Shown: positions 35,291 through 43,076 of the stretch, in pieces | How positions within the stretch are numbered: the first letter of the stretch is position 1 | Layout of the letters: each line of letters begins with the position of its first letter | Assembly: GCF_052065415.1 (NCBI RefSeq) | Contig: NZ_JBQHUB010000002.1 | Span: forward strand, 111,588 to 175,587 | Reading direction: 5' to 3' | DNA: 64,000 nt | Source of the DNA: Pseudoflavonifractor_A sp022772585 | Lineage (GTDB): Bacteria > Bacillota > Clostridia > Oscillospirales > Oscillospiraceae | Translations under genes and position numbers: made by a program | Notes under the pieces: generated by a model | What the model was told of the DNA's origin: nothing | The model's database searches: none | What the model saw: only the letters and a program-made list of their open reading frames with translations

Positions 35291-35316
35291 AGCGCCCGCC
35301 CGCGCGGGCGGGCGCT
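35291..35316 (-). promoter_or_regulatory. GC hairpin between rpsB and tsf
   Basis: A 12-bp GC stem followed on the minus strand by TCCTTTTATA. It resembles a leaky terminator that could lower tsf relative to rpsB expression, or an RNA-processing site. Confidence 0.5.
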
Positions 35317-35332
35317 TCCCAATTCGTCCTGA

Positions 35333-36055
35333 TTACTCAGCGGCCTGCTCGGTCTCCTCGGCGGGAGCGTCCTGGCCCTGCTTGCCCTCCTGGATGGCGT
35401 TGGCCATCACACCGGAGATCAGCTTGATGGCGCGGATGGCGTCATCGTTGCCGGGGATCACATAGTCGATCTCATCGGGGTCGCAGTTGGTATCCACGAT
35501 GGCCACGATGGGGATGTGCAGCTTGCGGGCCTCGTTGATGGCGTTGCGCTCCTTGCGGGGATCAACGACGAACAGAGCGCCGGGCAGCTTCTTCATCTCG
35601 ACCACGCCGCCCAGATACTTCTCCAGCTTGGCGATCTCGCCCAGGTGCTTCATGACTTCCTTCTTGGGCAGCATGTCGAAGGTGCCGTCCTCCTGCATCT
35701 TCTTGAGCTGGTTGAGACGGTCCACGCGACCGCGCATGGTCTTGAAGTTGGTGAGCATGCCGCCCAGCCAGCGGGCGTTCACATAGTACATGCCGCAGCG
35801 GGTGGCCTCTTCCTTGATAGCCTCCTGGGCCTGCTTCTTGGTGCCGACAAAGAGCAGAGTCTCGCCGTTCTCGCCCAGCTCGCGGACAAAGTTATAGGCC
35901 TCCTCCAGCTTCTTCACGGTCTTCTGCAGGTCGATGATGTAGATACCGTTGCGCTCGGTGTAGATGTAGGTGGCCATCTTGGGGTTCCACCGGCGGGTCT
36001 GGTGGCCGAAGTGAACGCCGGCCTCCAGAAGCTGCTTCATAGAAACGACTGCCAT
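35333..36055 (-). CDS. rpsB: 30S ribosomal protein S2
   Basis: A 240-residue S2 protein: MKQLLEAGVHFGHQTRRWNPKM, YNFVRELG, GTKKQAQEAI, YVNARWLGGMLTNFKT, FVVDPRKERNAINEARKL and NCDPDEIDYVIPGNDDAIRAIKL are all characteristic. The ATG at 36055 follows AAAGGAGGA. It has its own promoter and a leader of about 100 bases that could fold for autogenous control. Confidence 0.98.
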   Translation of the reverse strand: MAVVSMKQLLEAGVHFGHQTRRWNPKMATYIYTERNGIYIIDLQKTVKKLEEAYNFVRELGENGETLLFVGTKKQAQEAIKEEATRCGMYYVNARWLGGMLTNFKTMRGRVDRLNQLKKMQEDGTFDMLPKKEVMKHLGEIAKLEKYLGGVVEMKKLPGALFVVDPRKERNAINEARKLHIPIVAIVDTNCDPDEIDYVIPGNDDAIRAIKLISGVMANAIQEGKQGQDAPAEETEQAAE

Positions 36056-36161
36056 GATTATTTCCTCCTTTTGTTTTACCTCCACCCGCGTCATCTCCTC
36101 CGGCCACCCCAAAGGGCACCCGACCGGCAGATCCGCTGAGTGTGTGTAATCATGCTGTGAT

Positions 36162-36190
36162 ATTATACAACAATGTTTGTCAGGATGCAA
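36162..36190 (-). promoter_or_regulatory. Sigma-A promoter of rpsB-tsf
   Basis: Minus-strand TTGCAT (36190-36185), 17-base spacer, TATAAT (36167-36162), about 106 bases upstream of rpsB. Confidence 0.85.
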
Positions 36191-36235
36191 GTATTATTTT
36201 CCTTGCGTCTCAAATTTATTCCTCATGCTTTTTAT

Positions 36236-36264
36236 TTGGATTCCGGCGGGCCATATTGTATAAT
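36236..36264 (+). promoter_or_regulatory. Sigma-A promoter of the SirTM-like gene
   Basis: TTGGAT (36236-36241), 17 bases, TATAAT (36259-36264). It diverges from the rpsB promoter, with 45 bases between the two -35 boxes. Confidence 0.85.
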
Positions 36265-36333
36265 ATTATAATGATAAAGCGGCCAATCCACGGCCGCCCT
36301 TCCTTATTTTCTCCGTCGGAAAGGAGCGCTTCC

Positions 36334-37251
36334 ATGACTTATGCAGAGCGTATCGCGGCCCAGGCCGCCCGGGCCGCCGAGCTGTCTGCCCGGGACAACA
36401 CCCCCAAGCTCATCCGCACCCTCCGCCTTCTGCGGGAGGCGGATCACATCATCATAGGCGCCGGAGCCGGTCTGTCGGCCTCCGGTGGGATGGATTACAA
36501 TTCCTATGATGTGTTGCGGCGGGACTTCCCCGCTCTGGTCCGGCTGGGCTACCGGTCCCTGTGGCAGGCTCTGTGGGACCCCGACCGCTCCGGACTGCAG
36601 AAGCAGGGGATGATCGCCGCCGAAGCTCTGTGGGCCCGGTATGATTTTCCGGTCATCCAGGCCTACCGGGACCTGCTGGAGCTGGTACGGGGGCGGAATT
36701 ACTTCGTGCTCAGCAGCAATATCGACGACCAGTTCTACCGCGCCGGCTTTGATCCCGGCCGGGTGTTCTGCCCCCAGAACAGCATTGCCGATTTCCAGTG
36801 CTCCGTCCCCTGCTGTGACGAGCTGTGGGACGGCGAGGAGATCTACCGCCGCATCACGGCCAACATGGACCCGGAGACCTATGCCTGCCGGGAGGAGGAT
36901 CTTCCCCGCTGTCCCCGCTGCGGCGCACCGGCGGTGCGCAACATGCGGGGGCGGGCCTCCTTCGTTCCCTGGAAGGTGATGTCCACCCGTTCCGCCTTTG
37001 AGCAGTTCTGGGCCGAAGCCGCCCATGGCACCACCGTGTTCCTGGAACTGGGCATCGGTTTCAACTCCCCCGGTCTCATCCGCCATCCCTTCCAGCGGAT
37101 GACCTTCCTCTGGCCCGGCGCCTCCCTCGTCCGGATGAACCGTGACCACCCTCTGGTACCTGATAAAATACTCGACCGGTCGGTGGAGGTGGTCGGAGAT
37201 CTGAGCGCAAATCTTCACCGGCTCCTGGAGCTGGACCGGCAGCTGCCATGA
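36334..37251 (+). CDS. Sir2-fold protein of the SirTM-like (macrodomain-linked) type
   Basis: A 305-residue protein beginning after GGAAAGGAG. It has the NAD-binding Rossmann motif IIIGAGAGLSASGGMDY (about 40-56), SSNIDDQFYRAGF (about 128) in place of the classical TQNIDGLHxxAG, and a downstream zinc-type pair CPRCG. The catalytic His of deacetylase sirtuins (ELHG) is replaced by FCPQNS, with a Gln at that place. SirTM enzymes, known in Firmicutes as protein ADP-ribosyltransferases, also use Gln there, so this is more likely an ADP-ribosyltransferase than a deacetylase. No macrodomain or lipoylated GcvH-L gene is adjacent. Confidence 0.8.
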   Translation: MTYAERIAAQAARAAELSARDNTPKLIRTLRLLREADHIIIGAGAGLSASGGMDYNSYDVLRRDFPALVRLGYRSLWQALWDPDRSGLQKQGMIAAEALWARYDFPVIQAYRDLLELVRGRNYFVLSSNIDDQFYRAGFDPGRVFCPQNSIADFQCSVPCCDELWDGEEIYRRITANMDPETYACREEDLPRCPRCGAPAVRNMRGRASFVPWKVMSTRSAFEQFWAEAAHGTTVFLELGIGFNSPGLIRHPFQRMTFLWPGASLVRMNRDHPLVPDKILDRSVEVVGDLSANLHRLLELDRQLP

Positions 37252-37257
37252 ATAACC

Positions 37258-37304
37258 GAGAGGACCGCCGTCCCGGGCCGATCTTTCCCCGGACGGCGGT
37301 CCTC
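37258..37304. terminator. Hairpin between the convergent SirTM-like and CotF-like genes
   Basis: A 14-bp perfect stem (GAGGACCGCCGTCC and its complement) with a 17-base loop sits between the two stop codons. There is no T run, so the strength is uncertain. Confidence 0.55.
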
Positions 37305-37309
37305 CGCGG

Positions 37310-37564
37310 TCACTGGGGCCGCTGGTTGCTGAACTTCTGGTAGGCGGTGCTCACCTTACTGGCCGGCGCCTGCTCCACCTGGTACCAGCCCTTGGACTGG
37401 GCCAGCTGGAACAGCTCTGCCTGCGTCTTATGGCCCTGGTTGAAGATCTTCAGAAAATCGTCCCGCAGGGCGGTGTTGACACACTCGGACGCAAAGGCGT
37501 CATAGTTGGCGGTCATCTTCTTCTCCGCCAGCATAAAATCCGTGATCTGTTCCTGGTCTTTCAT
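37310..37564 (-). CDS. CotF-like spore coat protein
   Basis: An 84-residue helical protein with DFMLAEKKMTANYDAFASECVNTALRDDFLKIFNQGHKTQAELFQLAQSKGWYQVEQA, the typical Coat_F pattern (stop-and-go helices ending in GWY). It is made in the mother cell and incorporated in the coat. It follows a second CotF-type gene after 13 bases. Other names for this family include spore coat protein YhcQ/CotF; the exact paralogue cannot be set. Confidence 0.82.
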   Translation of the reverse strand: MKDQEQITDFMLAEKKMTANYDAFASECVNTALRDDFLKIFNQGHKTQAELFQLAQSKGWYQVEQAPASKVSTAYQKFSNQRPQ

Positions 37565-37577
37565 GTCCCGTTCCTCC

Positions 37578-37763
37578 TCAGTTCAAATGGCCCAGCAGGC
37601 AGTCGTAGTTCTGCTTATGGCGCTGCGCGCACTGCTGGTAGGCCTGCCGCAGCTCGTTCTCCTGGCAGTTCTGGATGGCGGACTGGTACTTGCAGTAGAG
37701 CACCTTTTCAAAATCCAGCTGGTCGGACAGGGCGTCCAGCTCCTTGGCGGTCAGATTGGCCAT
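37578..37763 (-). CDS. Small CotF-type spore coat protein
   Basis: A 61-residue helical protein (LTAKELDALSDQLDFEKVLYCKYQSAIQNCQENELRQAYQQCAQRHKQNYDCLLGHLN) that resembles the N-terminal half of Coat_F. It forms a two-gene unit with the following coat gene. Four Cys residues may allow coat cross-links (inference). GGAGGAG precedes the ATG. Confidence 0.75.
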   Translation of the reverse strand: MANLTAKELDALSDQLDFEKVLYCKYQSAIQNCQENELRQAYQQCAQRHKQNYDCLLGHLN

Positions 37764-37808
37764 GGCGATCTCCTCCTTTTGGAATTCAGGTTGGGGCTTG
37801 CTCCGGTC

Positions 37809-38399
37809 TCAGTCTGCCCGCTTCGCGTTCGGATTATCCGCCCCCGGCCGGATGGGCCATCCCTTTTTGTCCAACTGCACGCACAGGTAGCTCTGTCCGC
37901 CCAGCTGCCGCGGCGCCATCAGGCACACCAGCGGCGTCAACGCCAGTGCTCCCCCGGCGGAAAACGGGATGGCCAATTCCACCCCTTCCGCCCTCCGGCG
38001 GACCAGTATGCCTTTCAGTCCCTGGGCCGAGCGCTTGAGCAGCGGGTCGCCCAGAAAGCGCCCCGGCTCTCCGGCCCGTTCCCATCCCGGCGGCAGAGGC
38101 GTGTTCTCCCTATGACGCCCGTTTTGGGAGGGATACACCAATTCCGCCCGGGCGCCGGCCGGAGGCCATGCTCCTTTTTTCCGCAGCTCGCTGACCGGCG
38201 CGCGGCGATGCAGGCGCAGCATCCCCTGTTCGGGCAGAAAGGTGCCCAGCAGCACTCTGCCCCCTCCCTCTCCGGTCAGCCAGCCCTTATACAGCCCGCG
38301 GCGATCATCCGGCAGTTCGCCTGTCAAAAGTGCCGTTCCCCCGTCCTCCCGCACCAGCAGCGTCCCCGCGCCGCCCGCCAGCGCAAACCGCCATTCCAT
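37809..38399 (-). CDS. Unknown protein, Gly/Arg-rich
   Basis: A 196-residue protein starting MEWRFALAGGAGTLLVREDGGTALLTGELPDDRRGLYKGWLTG. Repeated short beta patterns and many Gly and Arg suggest an all-beta soluble protein with no signal peptide. It lies upstream of the coat genes on the same strand, with a 45-base gap. I recognise no family; a sporulation link is only by position. Confidence 0.6.
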   Translation of the reverse strand: MEWRFALAGGAGTLLVREDGGTALLTGELPDDRRGLYKGWLTGEGGGRVLLGTFLPEQGMLRLHRRAPVSELRKKGAWPPAGARAELVYPSQNGRHRENTPLPPGWERAGEPGRFLGDPLLKRSAQGLKGILVRRRAEGVELAIPFSAGGALALTPLVCLMAPRQLGGQSYLCVQLDKKGWPIRPGADNPNAKRAD

Positions 38400-38568
38400 C
38401 GCTATCCCTCCCGCCGTATACTCTTAGATTGATATATGAAACGCCGCGTTACATAATTCATGGAAAAAGTGCTATAGTGTCTTGCGCCGGGGTGCCGAAT
38501 TTTGTATAATGGTGATGCTTGGTGATTCTTCATCCGGGCCAATTGTTGATTTCCCTAAGGAGGACCCT

Positions 38569-39201
38569 ATGATGGTGGATACCGACAGCTGGAAAGCGCT
38601 TATCAATCGCCTGCCCGGCGTATTGGGCGTGGAGTTTCATCTGGAAAATGGCGCCGTCCGGGAGGTCCATGTACTCTCCGACCAGTCCCGCAGCCCCAAA
38701 CAGATCGTCCGTGATATCCAGTCCGCCCTCCTGGCCAAATTTCAGTTGGAGCTGGACCACCGCATCATCAGCGTTGCCCAGATCCCGGCCCCTTTTCACG
38801 AGCGGTCCAGGCGCCTGATCTTCGAACGGCTGGATCTCGTCAGCAGCCGGGACGGGGCCTCTGTTACAGTCACCCTCCGGCAGGGGGACGATGTGTATGA
38901 GGGACATGCCCAGTGCGACCTCTCCTCTCCCGCCCGTGTGCGGGCCATCGCCCGCGCCACAGTGGAGGCCATCAACAGCCCGCTGTCCGCCAGCTGCCGT
39001 TTCTCGGTGGAGAATGTGCGCTCCACCTCCCTTGGTGAGCGTCCCGCCGTTCTGGTGGGGCTGCTCCTGAAGGCGGACGGTAAGACCGAACCCCTGCTGG
39101 GCGCCTGCTACGCCGGTGAGGACGCCAACGCAGCAGTCATCCTGGCTACACTGGACGCGGTGAACCGGCGGCTGCCCACTCTGCCCGCCGTCCAAGCCTG
39201 A
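38569..39201 (+). CDS. Conserved-looking two-part protein of unknown function
   Basis: The ATG at 38569 follows TAAGGAGGA, giving 210 residues. The N-terminal part (LPGVLGVEFHLENGAVREVHVLSDQSRSPKQIVRDIQSALLAKFQLELDHRIISVAQI) reads as an ACT-like sensor fold. The C-terminal part (about 95-205) repeats a beta-rich pattern around VEAINSPLSASCRF and LGACYAGEDANAAVILATLDAVNRRL. I recall similar uncharacterised proteins beside HD-domain genes in clostridia, and an HD-GYP gene does follow at 39456. No function can be stated. Confidence 0.7.
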   Translation: MMVDTDSWKALINRLPGVLGVEFHLENGAVREVHVLSDQSRSPKQIVRDIQSALLAKFQLELDHRIISVAQIPAPFHERSRRLIFERLDLVSSRDGASVTVTLRQGDDVYEGHAQCDLSSPARVRAIARATVEAINSPLSASCRFSVENVRSTSLGERPAVLVGLLLKADGKTEPLLGACYAGEDANAAVILATLDAVNRRLPTLPAVQA

Positions 39202-39223
39202 TCCCACCTGAACTTGAGCGAAG

Positions 39224-39283
39224 CGAATACAGCCTGCCCATAGCGAACGGCAGAGCTCCTATTATTTAAGGAGGCTGTATTCG
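39224..39283 (+). promoter_or_regulatory. Hairpin that buries the ribosome site of the 27-residue micropeptide
   Basis: Two nested stems are seen: CGAATACAGCCT (39224-39235) pairs perfectly with 39272-39283, the bases directly before the ATG, and CTCCT (39256-39260) pairs with AGGAG (39269-39273) of the Shine-Dalgarno sequence AAGGAGG. The stems partly compete. Either would block translation, so a translational switch is likely. Confidence 0.6.
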
Positions 39284-39367
39284 ATGAATAAGGCGAAACT
39301 CATGGCTGCTCTTACTTCCCTGGTTTCCCTTCTGGTCGCTGGCGGCGCCTACTTTAGCTGGCGCTAA
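39284..39367 (+). CDS. 27-residue single-span micropeptide
   Basis: A short gene with a strong Shine-Dalgarno sequence (AAGGAGG, 9 bases before the ATG). The product has a Lys-containing start (MNKAKLMAAL), one hydrophobic span (TSLVSLLVAGGAYF) and the end SWR. It is followed by a long GC hairpin. The size and shape fit small membrane regulators or a leader peptide for the HD-GYP gene, and neither is shown. Confidence 0.55.
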   Translation: MNKAKLMAALTSLVSLLVAGGAYFSWR

Positions 39368-39374
39368 GTGAACC

Positions 39375-39413
39375 CGGAACGGCACGGGACGCCGTCAGGC
39401 GTTCCGTGCCGTC
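39375..39413 (+). terminator. Long inverted repeat after the micropeptide
   Basis: An 18-bp stem with two mismatches around a GTCA loop, 8 bases after the micropeptide stop. There is no clear T run, so it could be a weak terminator or an RNA 3' stabiliser. Confidence 0.6.
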
Positions 39414-39455
39414 CCATTCCACCCATCCCATGTCTGCGGTGCGGAGGTCAATGCT

Positions 39456-40772
39456 ATGATGCGCAAGCTCACAACCTGGTATATCTGGCTGGTCATCCTG
39501 CTGGGCATGGCCGCCGGCGGCTATTCCATCGCCGCCAGCGCCCTCTCCCGCCCCTGGAGCCGCCCGGGCGTCCTCATCAGCCTGATTATCCTGTGTATCC
39601 TCTGCCGCTGCCTGCCGCTCTACATCCGCCCTGACTGTACCATCGACATCTCTTTCATCAGCATCCTGACCACTGTGCTCCTCTTTGGACCGGAGACCGC
39701 CACCGCCATTGTGTTTCTCACCACCCCCCTGGAGATCATCCCCCGGGAGGAAGGGGAAGGCCATTACCATATCTTCAACACAGACCCCGTCAAGACCTTC
39801 TTCAATGCCGGGAACCGCAACCTCTCCTTTACCCTTGCCGGCCTGGCCTACCGTGCCGCCGGCGGTATCCCGGGGAATATCGACCTTCCCGGCGTGCTGC
39901 TGCCCGGGCTGTGCTTCATTTTCTGCTCCATCCTGCTCAACAGCTTCATTCTTCTCTTCATGTTCCTGCTGGAGCGGAAGGTCACTTTCTACCCCACCAT
40001 TCTGCAGATGTTCGTCGGGCTGCTGCCCAGTATTTTCTGCTGCACTCCCATGGCCTATTTTCTGGCCATCCTGATGCGGCTGCCTTCTGGCACATGGCTG
40101 GCACTCCTCTTCATGCTGCCCCTGCTGCTGGCCCGCTATTCCCTCCAGCTCTACCTCACTGGCACCCGCCAGCAGTTCAGTATCCTGAAAGCCCTCACCG
40201 CTGCGCTGGACGCCAAGGACACCTACACCGAGGGCCACAGTGCCCGCGTGGCCCAGTACGCTACCCTGATCGCCCAGGAAATGGGTCTTTCCCAGAAGCG
40301 GGTGAACCGCCTCCAGAACGGCGCTGTGTTCCACGACATCGGCAAGATCGGTATTCCCGACGCCATCCTTCAAAAGCCCGGCCGCCTCACGGATGCGGAG
40401 CGGCTGGAGATCCAGCAGCACCCCATCATCGGCGTGGATATCCTGAAGAACATCGACGCCTACCGCGATATTCTGGACCTGGTCCGTCACCATCATGAGC
40501 GTTACGATGGCGGCGGCTATCCCGACGGCACTGTGGGAGAACAGATCTCTCTGGAGGTCTATATCCTGGGGGCGGCCGACGCCTATGACGCCATCACCAG
40601 CGACCGTCCTTACTGCAAGGGCCGCTCGCCCGAGGTGGCCGCCCGCATCCTGCGGGAGGAGGCCGGAAAGCAGTTTCATCCCCAGGTGGCTATGGTGGCC
40701 GCCGCCATGATCGAGGACGGACGGCTCGCGCCTCCCTCCGCCGGGACGAAACAGGAGGAGCTGCCGTGCTGA
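39456..40772 (+). CDS. Membrane-bound HD-GYP-type phosphohydrolase
   Basis: A 438-residue protein with an N-terminal membrane sensor of about seven segments (residues 8-235) and a C-terminal HD-GYP domain (about 240-420). Metal-binding residues are present: EGHSARVAQYA (His near 262), FHDIGKIGIP (about 292-301), QQHP, HHHERYDGGGYP (about 347-357) and ADAYDAITSDRPY. HD-GYP proteins hydrolyse c-di-GMP or related nucleotides; GGGYP replaces the strict GYP signature in a usual way. GGAGG lies 8 bases before the ATG. It overlaps the next gene by 7 bases. Confidence 0.88.
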   Translation: MMRKLTTWYIWLVILLGMAAGGYSIAASALSRPWSRPGVLISLIILCILCRCLPLYIRPDCTIDISFISILTTVLLFGPETATAIVFLTTPLEIIPREEGEGHYHIFNTDPVKTFFNAGNRNLSFTLAGLAYRAAGGIPGNIDLPGVLLPGLCFIFCSILLNSFILLFMFLLERKVTFYPTILQMFVGLLPSIFCCTPMAYFLAILMRLPSGTWLALLFMLPLLLARYSLQLYLTGTRQQFSILKALTAALDAKDTYTEGHSARVAQYATLIAQEMGLSQKRVNRLQNGAVFHDIGKIGIPDAILQKPGRLTDAERLEIQQHPIIGVDILKNIDAYRDILDLVRHHHERYDGGGYPDGTVGEQISLEVYILGAADAYDAITSDRPYCKGRSPEVAARILREEAGKQFHPQVAMVAAAMIEDGRLAPPSAGTKQEELPC

Positions 40773-41326
40773 TCTGCTCCGTACTGCTGGCCCTGCTGAT
40801 CGGATGGGCGGGAGGCGGACGGCTCTCCCGGTGGGAGGGCGCGGGGCTGCGCCTGCTCCCTCTTCCCGTGCTGGCACTGCTGCTCCAGCGGGGACTGGGG
40901 TTGCTCCCCTCCGGTGCGTATGACGCCTGGGCGCCCGTCATTCTGCTGCTCTCCTACGGGTCGCTGCTGGCCTTCTGCTTGGGCAACCGCCGTATGCCCA
41001 AGACCGCCCTTCTGACCGGGCTCGGTTCCCTGTGCAATCTGGCGGTCATTGCCGCCAACGGCTTCCGCATGCCGGTCTCTCAACAGGCTGCCGCCCTTCT
41101 CTCCCCTGCCGGGCTGGCCGACCTTCAGGCCCTCCGTATCCCCATGTACGCCCTGGCCTCCGGGGACACCCGGCTGCTTTTTCTGGGTGATATTTTCTAC
41201 TGCCCCATTCCCTTTCTCTCAGGCTTTGCCAGTATCGGTGATCTTCTGCTGGCCCTGGGCGTTTTTTTCGCCCTGATGGCAGCCATGGCCCCGCCCCGGC
41301 TGCCCCGCTGGCTCTGCACCGGTTGA
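40766..41326 (+). CDS. DUF5317-like membrane protein
   Basis: A 186-residue protein starting at GTG 40766, 4 bases after AGGAGGAG within the end of the HD-GYP gene. It has four to five membrane segments and the DUF5317 pattern GFRMPVS and LGDIFYCPIPF near the C-terminus. Family members often sit beside HD-GYP sensor genes, as here. Function unknown. The -35 box of the next promoter overlaps its stop codon. Confidence 0.75.
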   Translation: MLICSVLLALLIGWAGGGRLSRWEGAGLRLLPLPVLALLLQRGLGLLPSGAYDAWAPVILLLSYGSLLAFCLGNRRMPKTALLTGLGSLCNLAVIAANGFRMPVSQQAAALLSPAGLADLQALRIPMYALASGDTRLLFLGDIFYCPIPFLSGFASIGDLLLALGVFFALMAAMAPPRLPRWLCTG

Positions 41327-41351
41327 CAGAGCCCCGCTTTTCCGCTATACT
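41323..41351 (+). promoter_or_regulatory. Sigma-A promoter of the ABC-F gene
   Basis: Perfect TTGACA (41323-41328), 17 bases, TATACT (41346-41351). Transcription would start near 41358, leaving a leader of about 230 bases. Confidence 0.88.
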
Positions 41352-41385
41352 GCCTCTTAGATTTTATCAGATCGGAGCTGGGAAG

Positions 41386-41397
41386 ATGCGCAAATAA
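41386..41397 (+). CDS. Possible three-codon leader peptide (Met-Arg-Lys) of the ABC-F leader
   Basis: ATG CGC AAA TAA lies 35 bases after the -10 box, with GGAG 7 bases upstream. Antibiotic-induced stalling on very short upstream frames is known for several ABC-F and ribosome-protection genes. Here it is a candidate only. Confidence 0.4.
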   Translation: MRK

Positions 41398-41500
41398 CTT
41401 CTTGTAAACCGCACACGACTGCCGGGCGGCCCTGCCGCCCTGTTTGCTGTGCCCTTTGCAGGAAGCCGCGCCTCTTTCCGGCCCTCAAAAACAGCTCGGA

Positions 41501-41577
41501 CCTTCCGCGCCTGTCCGCGGGAGCATCCCCTGTCGTCTGGACGCGGAAGGATCCCTTCCTGCGTCCATTTTTGTTTT
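41501..41577 (+). promoter_or_regulatory. Transcription attenuator (antiterminator/terminator) before the ABC-F gene
   Basis: The terminator has two stem parts, GGACGC/GCGTCC (41539-41544 with 41561-41566) and GGAAGG/CCTTCC (41545-41550 with 41554-41559), then ATTTTTGTTTTT. Upstream, CCTTCCGCG (41501-41509) is a perfect 9-base complement of CGCGGAAGG (41542-41550), the left arm of the terminator. The two pairings exclude each other, as in ribosome-controlled attenuators. Confidence 0.8.
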
Positions 41578-41590
41578 TGAGGTGGATACC

Positions 41591-43072
41591 ATGTCTCTGA
41601 TCCAAATGCACGATCTGACCTTTCAATATGACGGCGCCTGCCAGCCGGTCTTTTCCCACCTAACCCTCCAGCTGGATACCCGGTGGCGGCTGGGGCTGGT
41701 GGGCCGCAACGGCCGGGGCAAGACCACTCTCCTCCGCCTGCTCTCCGGGGCGCTCTCCCCGGCGGCCGGCTCCGTATCGCTGCCGGTCCCGGCGTCCTGC
41801 TTTCCCTTTTCCATGCCCCGTGAGGGCGCAATGACCCTGGAAGCTCTGGAGGACCTCCTTCCCGGACTGGAGGAGTGGCGGCTGCTGCGGGAGCTGAATC
41901 TGCTGGACACGGACCCGGAGATCCTTTACCGCCCTCTCTCCACTCTGTCCGGCGGCGAGCGGGTAAAGGTACAGCTGGCCGCCCTCTTCCAGCAGCCCGA
42001 TTCCTACCTGCTCATCGACGAGCCTACCGACCATCTGGACCAGACCGGCCGTGAGGCGGTGAGCCGCTATCTCAGCGGCAAGGACGGCTTCCTGCTGGTC
42101 TCCCACGACCGGGCCTTTCTGGACGGCTGTGCCGACCACATTCTGTCTCTGGACCGGGAGGGCGTGCGGCTCATCCGGGGAAATTTCAGTACCTGGCAGC
42201 AGGAAACGCAGCGCCGAAACGCCTGGGAACAGGCGGAAAATGACAAGCTGAAAAAGGACATCAAGCGCCTGGAGGAGGCCGCCCGCCGCACCGCTGTCTG
42301 GTCCGACCGGACCGAGTCGGGCAAATACGCCGTGCGGAACTCCGGCCTGCGGCCCGACCGGGGCTTCGTGGGCCACAAGGCCGCCAAGCTGATGAAGCGC
42401 TCCAAGGCGGCGGAGGACCGGCGGCAGCAGGCGGTGGAGGCCAAGTCCGCCCTCCTGCGGAATGTGGAAGAGACCGACGTTCTCTTTCTCCGCCCGCTGG
42501 TCCATCCGTCAGGGCGGCTGCTGGAATTCCGGGACTTCGCCCCCGATTACGGCTCTGGGCCGGTGTGCGCCCCGGTCTCCTTTTCCCTCCGTCAGGGGGA
42601 ACGGATGGCCCTGACCGGGCCCAACGGTGCGGGAAAATCCAGCCTGCTCAGGGCTCTGGCCGGGGAGAATGTCCCCCATACCGGCGCCGTGACCCTGGCC
42701 TCCGGCCTGGTCCTCTCCTATGTGCCGCAGGATACCGGCGGCCTCTCCGGCTCCCTGGCCGACTTTGCCCAGGCCGGCGGCGTGGAACTGACCGCCTTTT
42801 TGACTCTGCTTCGCAAGCTGGGATTTGAGCGGGCCCAGTTTGAGACCGACCTCTCCGCTCTCAGCCAGGGTCAGAAAAAGAAGGCCCTTCTGGCCCGCAG
42901 CATCTGCCAGGGCGCCCACCTCTATCTCTGGGACGAGCCCCTCAATTATGTGGATGTATTCTCCCGGATACAGATCGAGGAGATGCTCCGGGCCACCGGG
43001 GCTTCCCTCCTGCTGGTGGAGCATGACCGGGCCTTTCTGGACGCCATCGGCGCCCAAACCATTTCGTTGTAG
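41591..43072 (+). CDS. ABC-F ribosome-protection ATPase, Lsa-like
   Basis: A 493-residue cytosolic protein with two ABC ATPase domains and no membrane segments. Walker A motifs are GRNGRGKTT (about 38) and GPNGAGKSS (about 343); signature motifs are TLSGGERVKVQLA and ALSQGQKKKALLA; Walker B motifs LLIDEPTDHLD and LYLWDEPLNYVD. A charged linker joins the domains (about 205-305). The start MSLIQMHDLTFQYDG and the spacing resemble the Lsa group, which protects the ribosome from lincosamides, pleuromutilins and streptogramin A. The attenuator upstream supports drug-inducible expression. Actual resistance is not shown by sequence. Confidence 0.86.
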   Translation: MSLIQMHDLTFQYDGACQPVFSHLTLQLDTRWRLGLVGRNGRGKTTLLRLLSGALSPAAGSVSLPVPASCFPFSMPREGAMTLEALEDLLPGLEEWRLLRELNLLDTDPEILYRPLSTLSGGERVKVQLAALFQQPDSYLLIDEPTDHLDQTGREAVSRYLSGKDGFLLVSHDRAFLDGCADHILSLDREGVRLIRGNFSTWQQETQRRNAWEQAENDKLKKDIKRLEEAARRTAVWSDRTESGKYAVRNSGLRPDRGFVGHKAAKLMKRSKAAEDRRQQAVEAKSALLRNVEETDVLFLRPLVHPSGRLLEFRDFAPDYGSGPVCAPVSFSLRQGERMALTGPNGAGKSSLLRALAGENVPHTGAVTLASGLVLSYVPQDTGGLSGSLADFAQAGGVELTAFLTLLRKLGFERAQFETDLSALSQGQKKKALLARSICQGAHLYLWDEPLNYVDVFSRIQIEEMLRATGASLLLVEHDRAFLDAIGAQTISL

Positions 43073-43076
43073 AAAA

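Noticed and set aside
41444..41590. An N-terminal extension of the ABC-F protein
   Set aside because: The frame is open to 41444 but passes through the attenuator terminator and lacks a ribosome site; the ATG at 41591 matches the family start.
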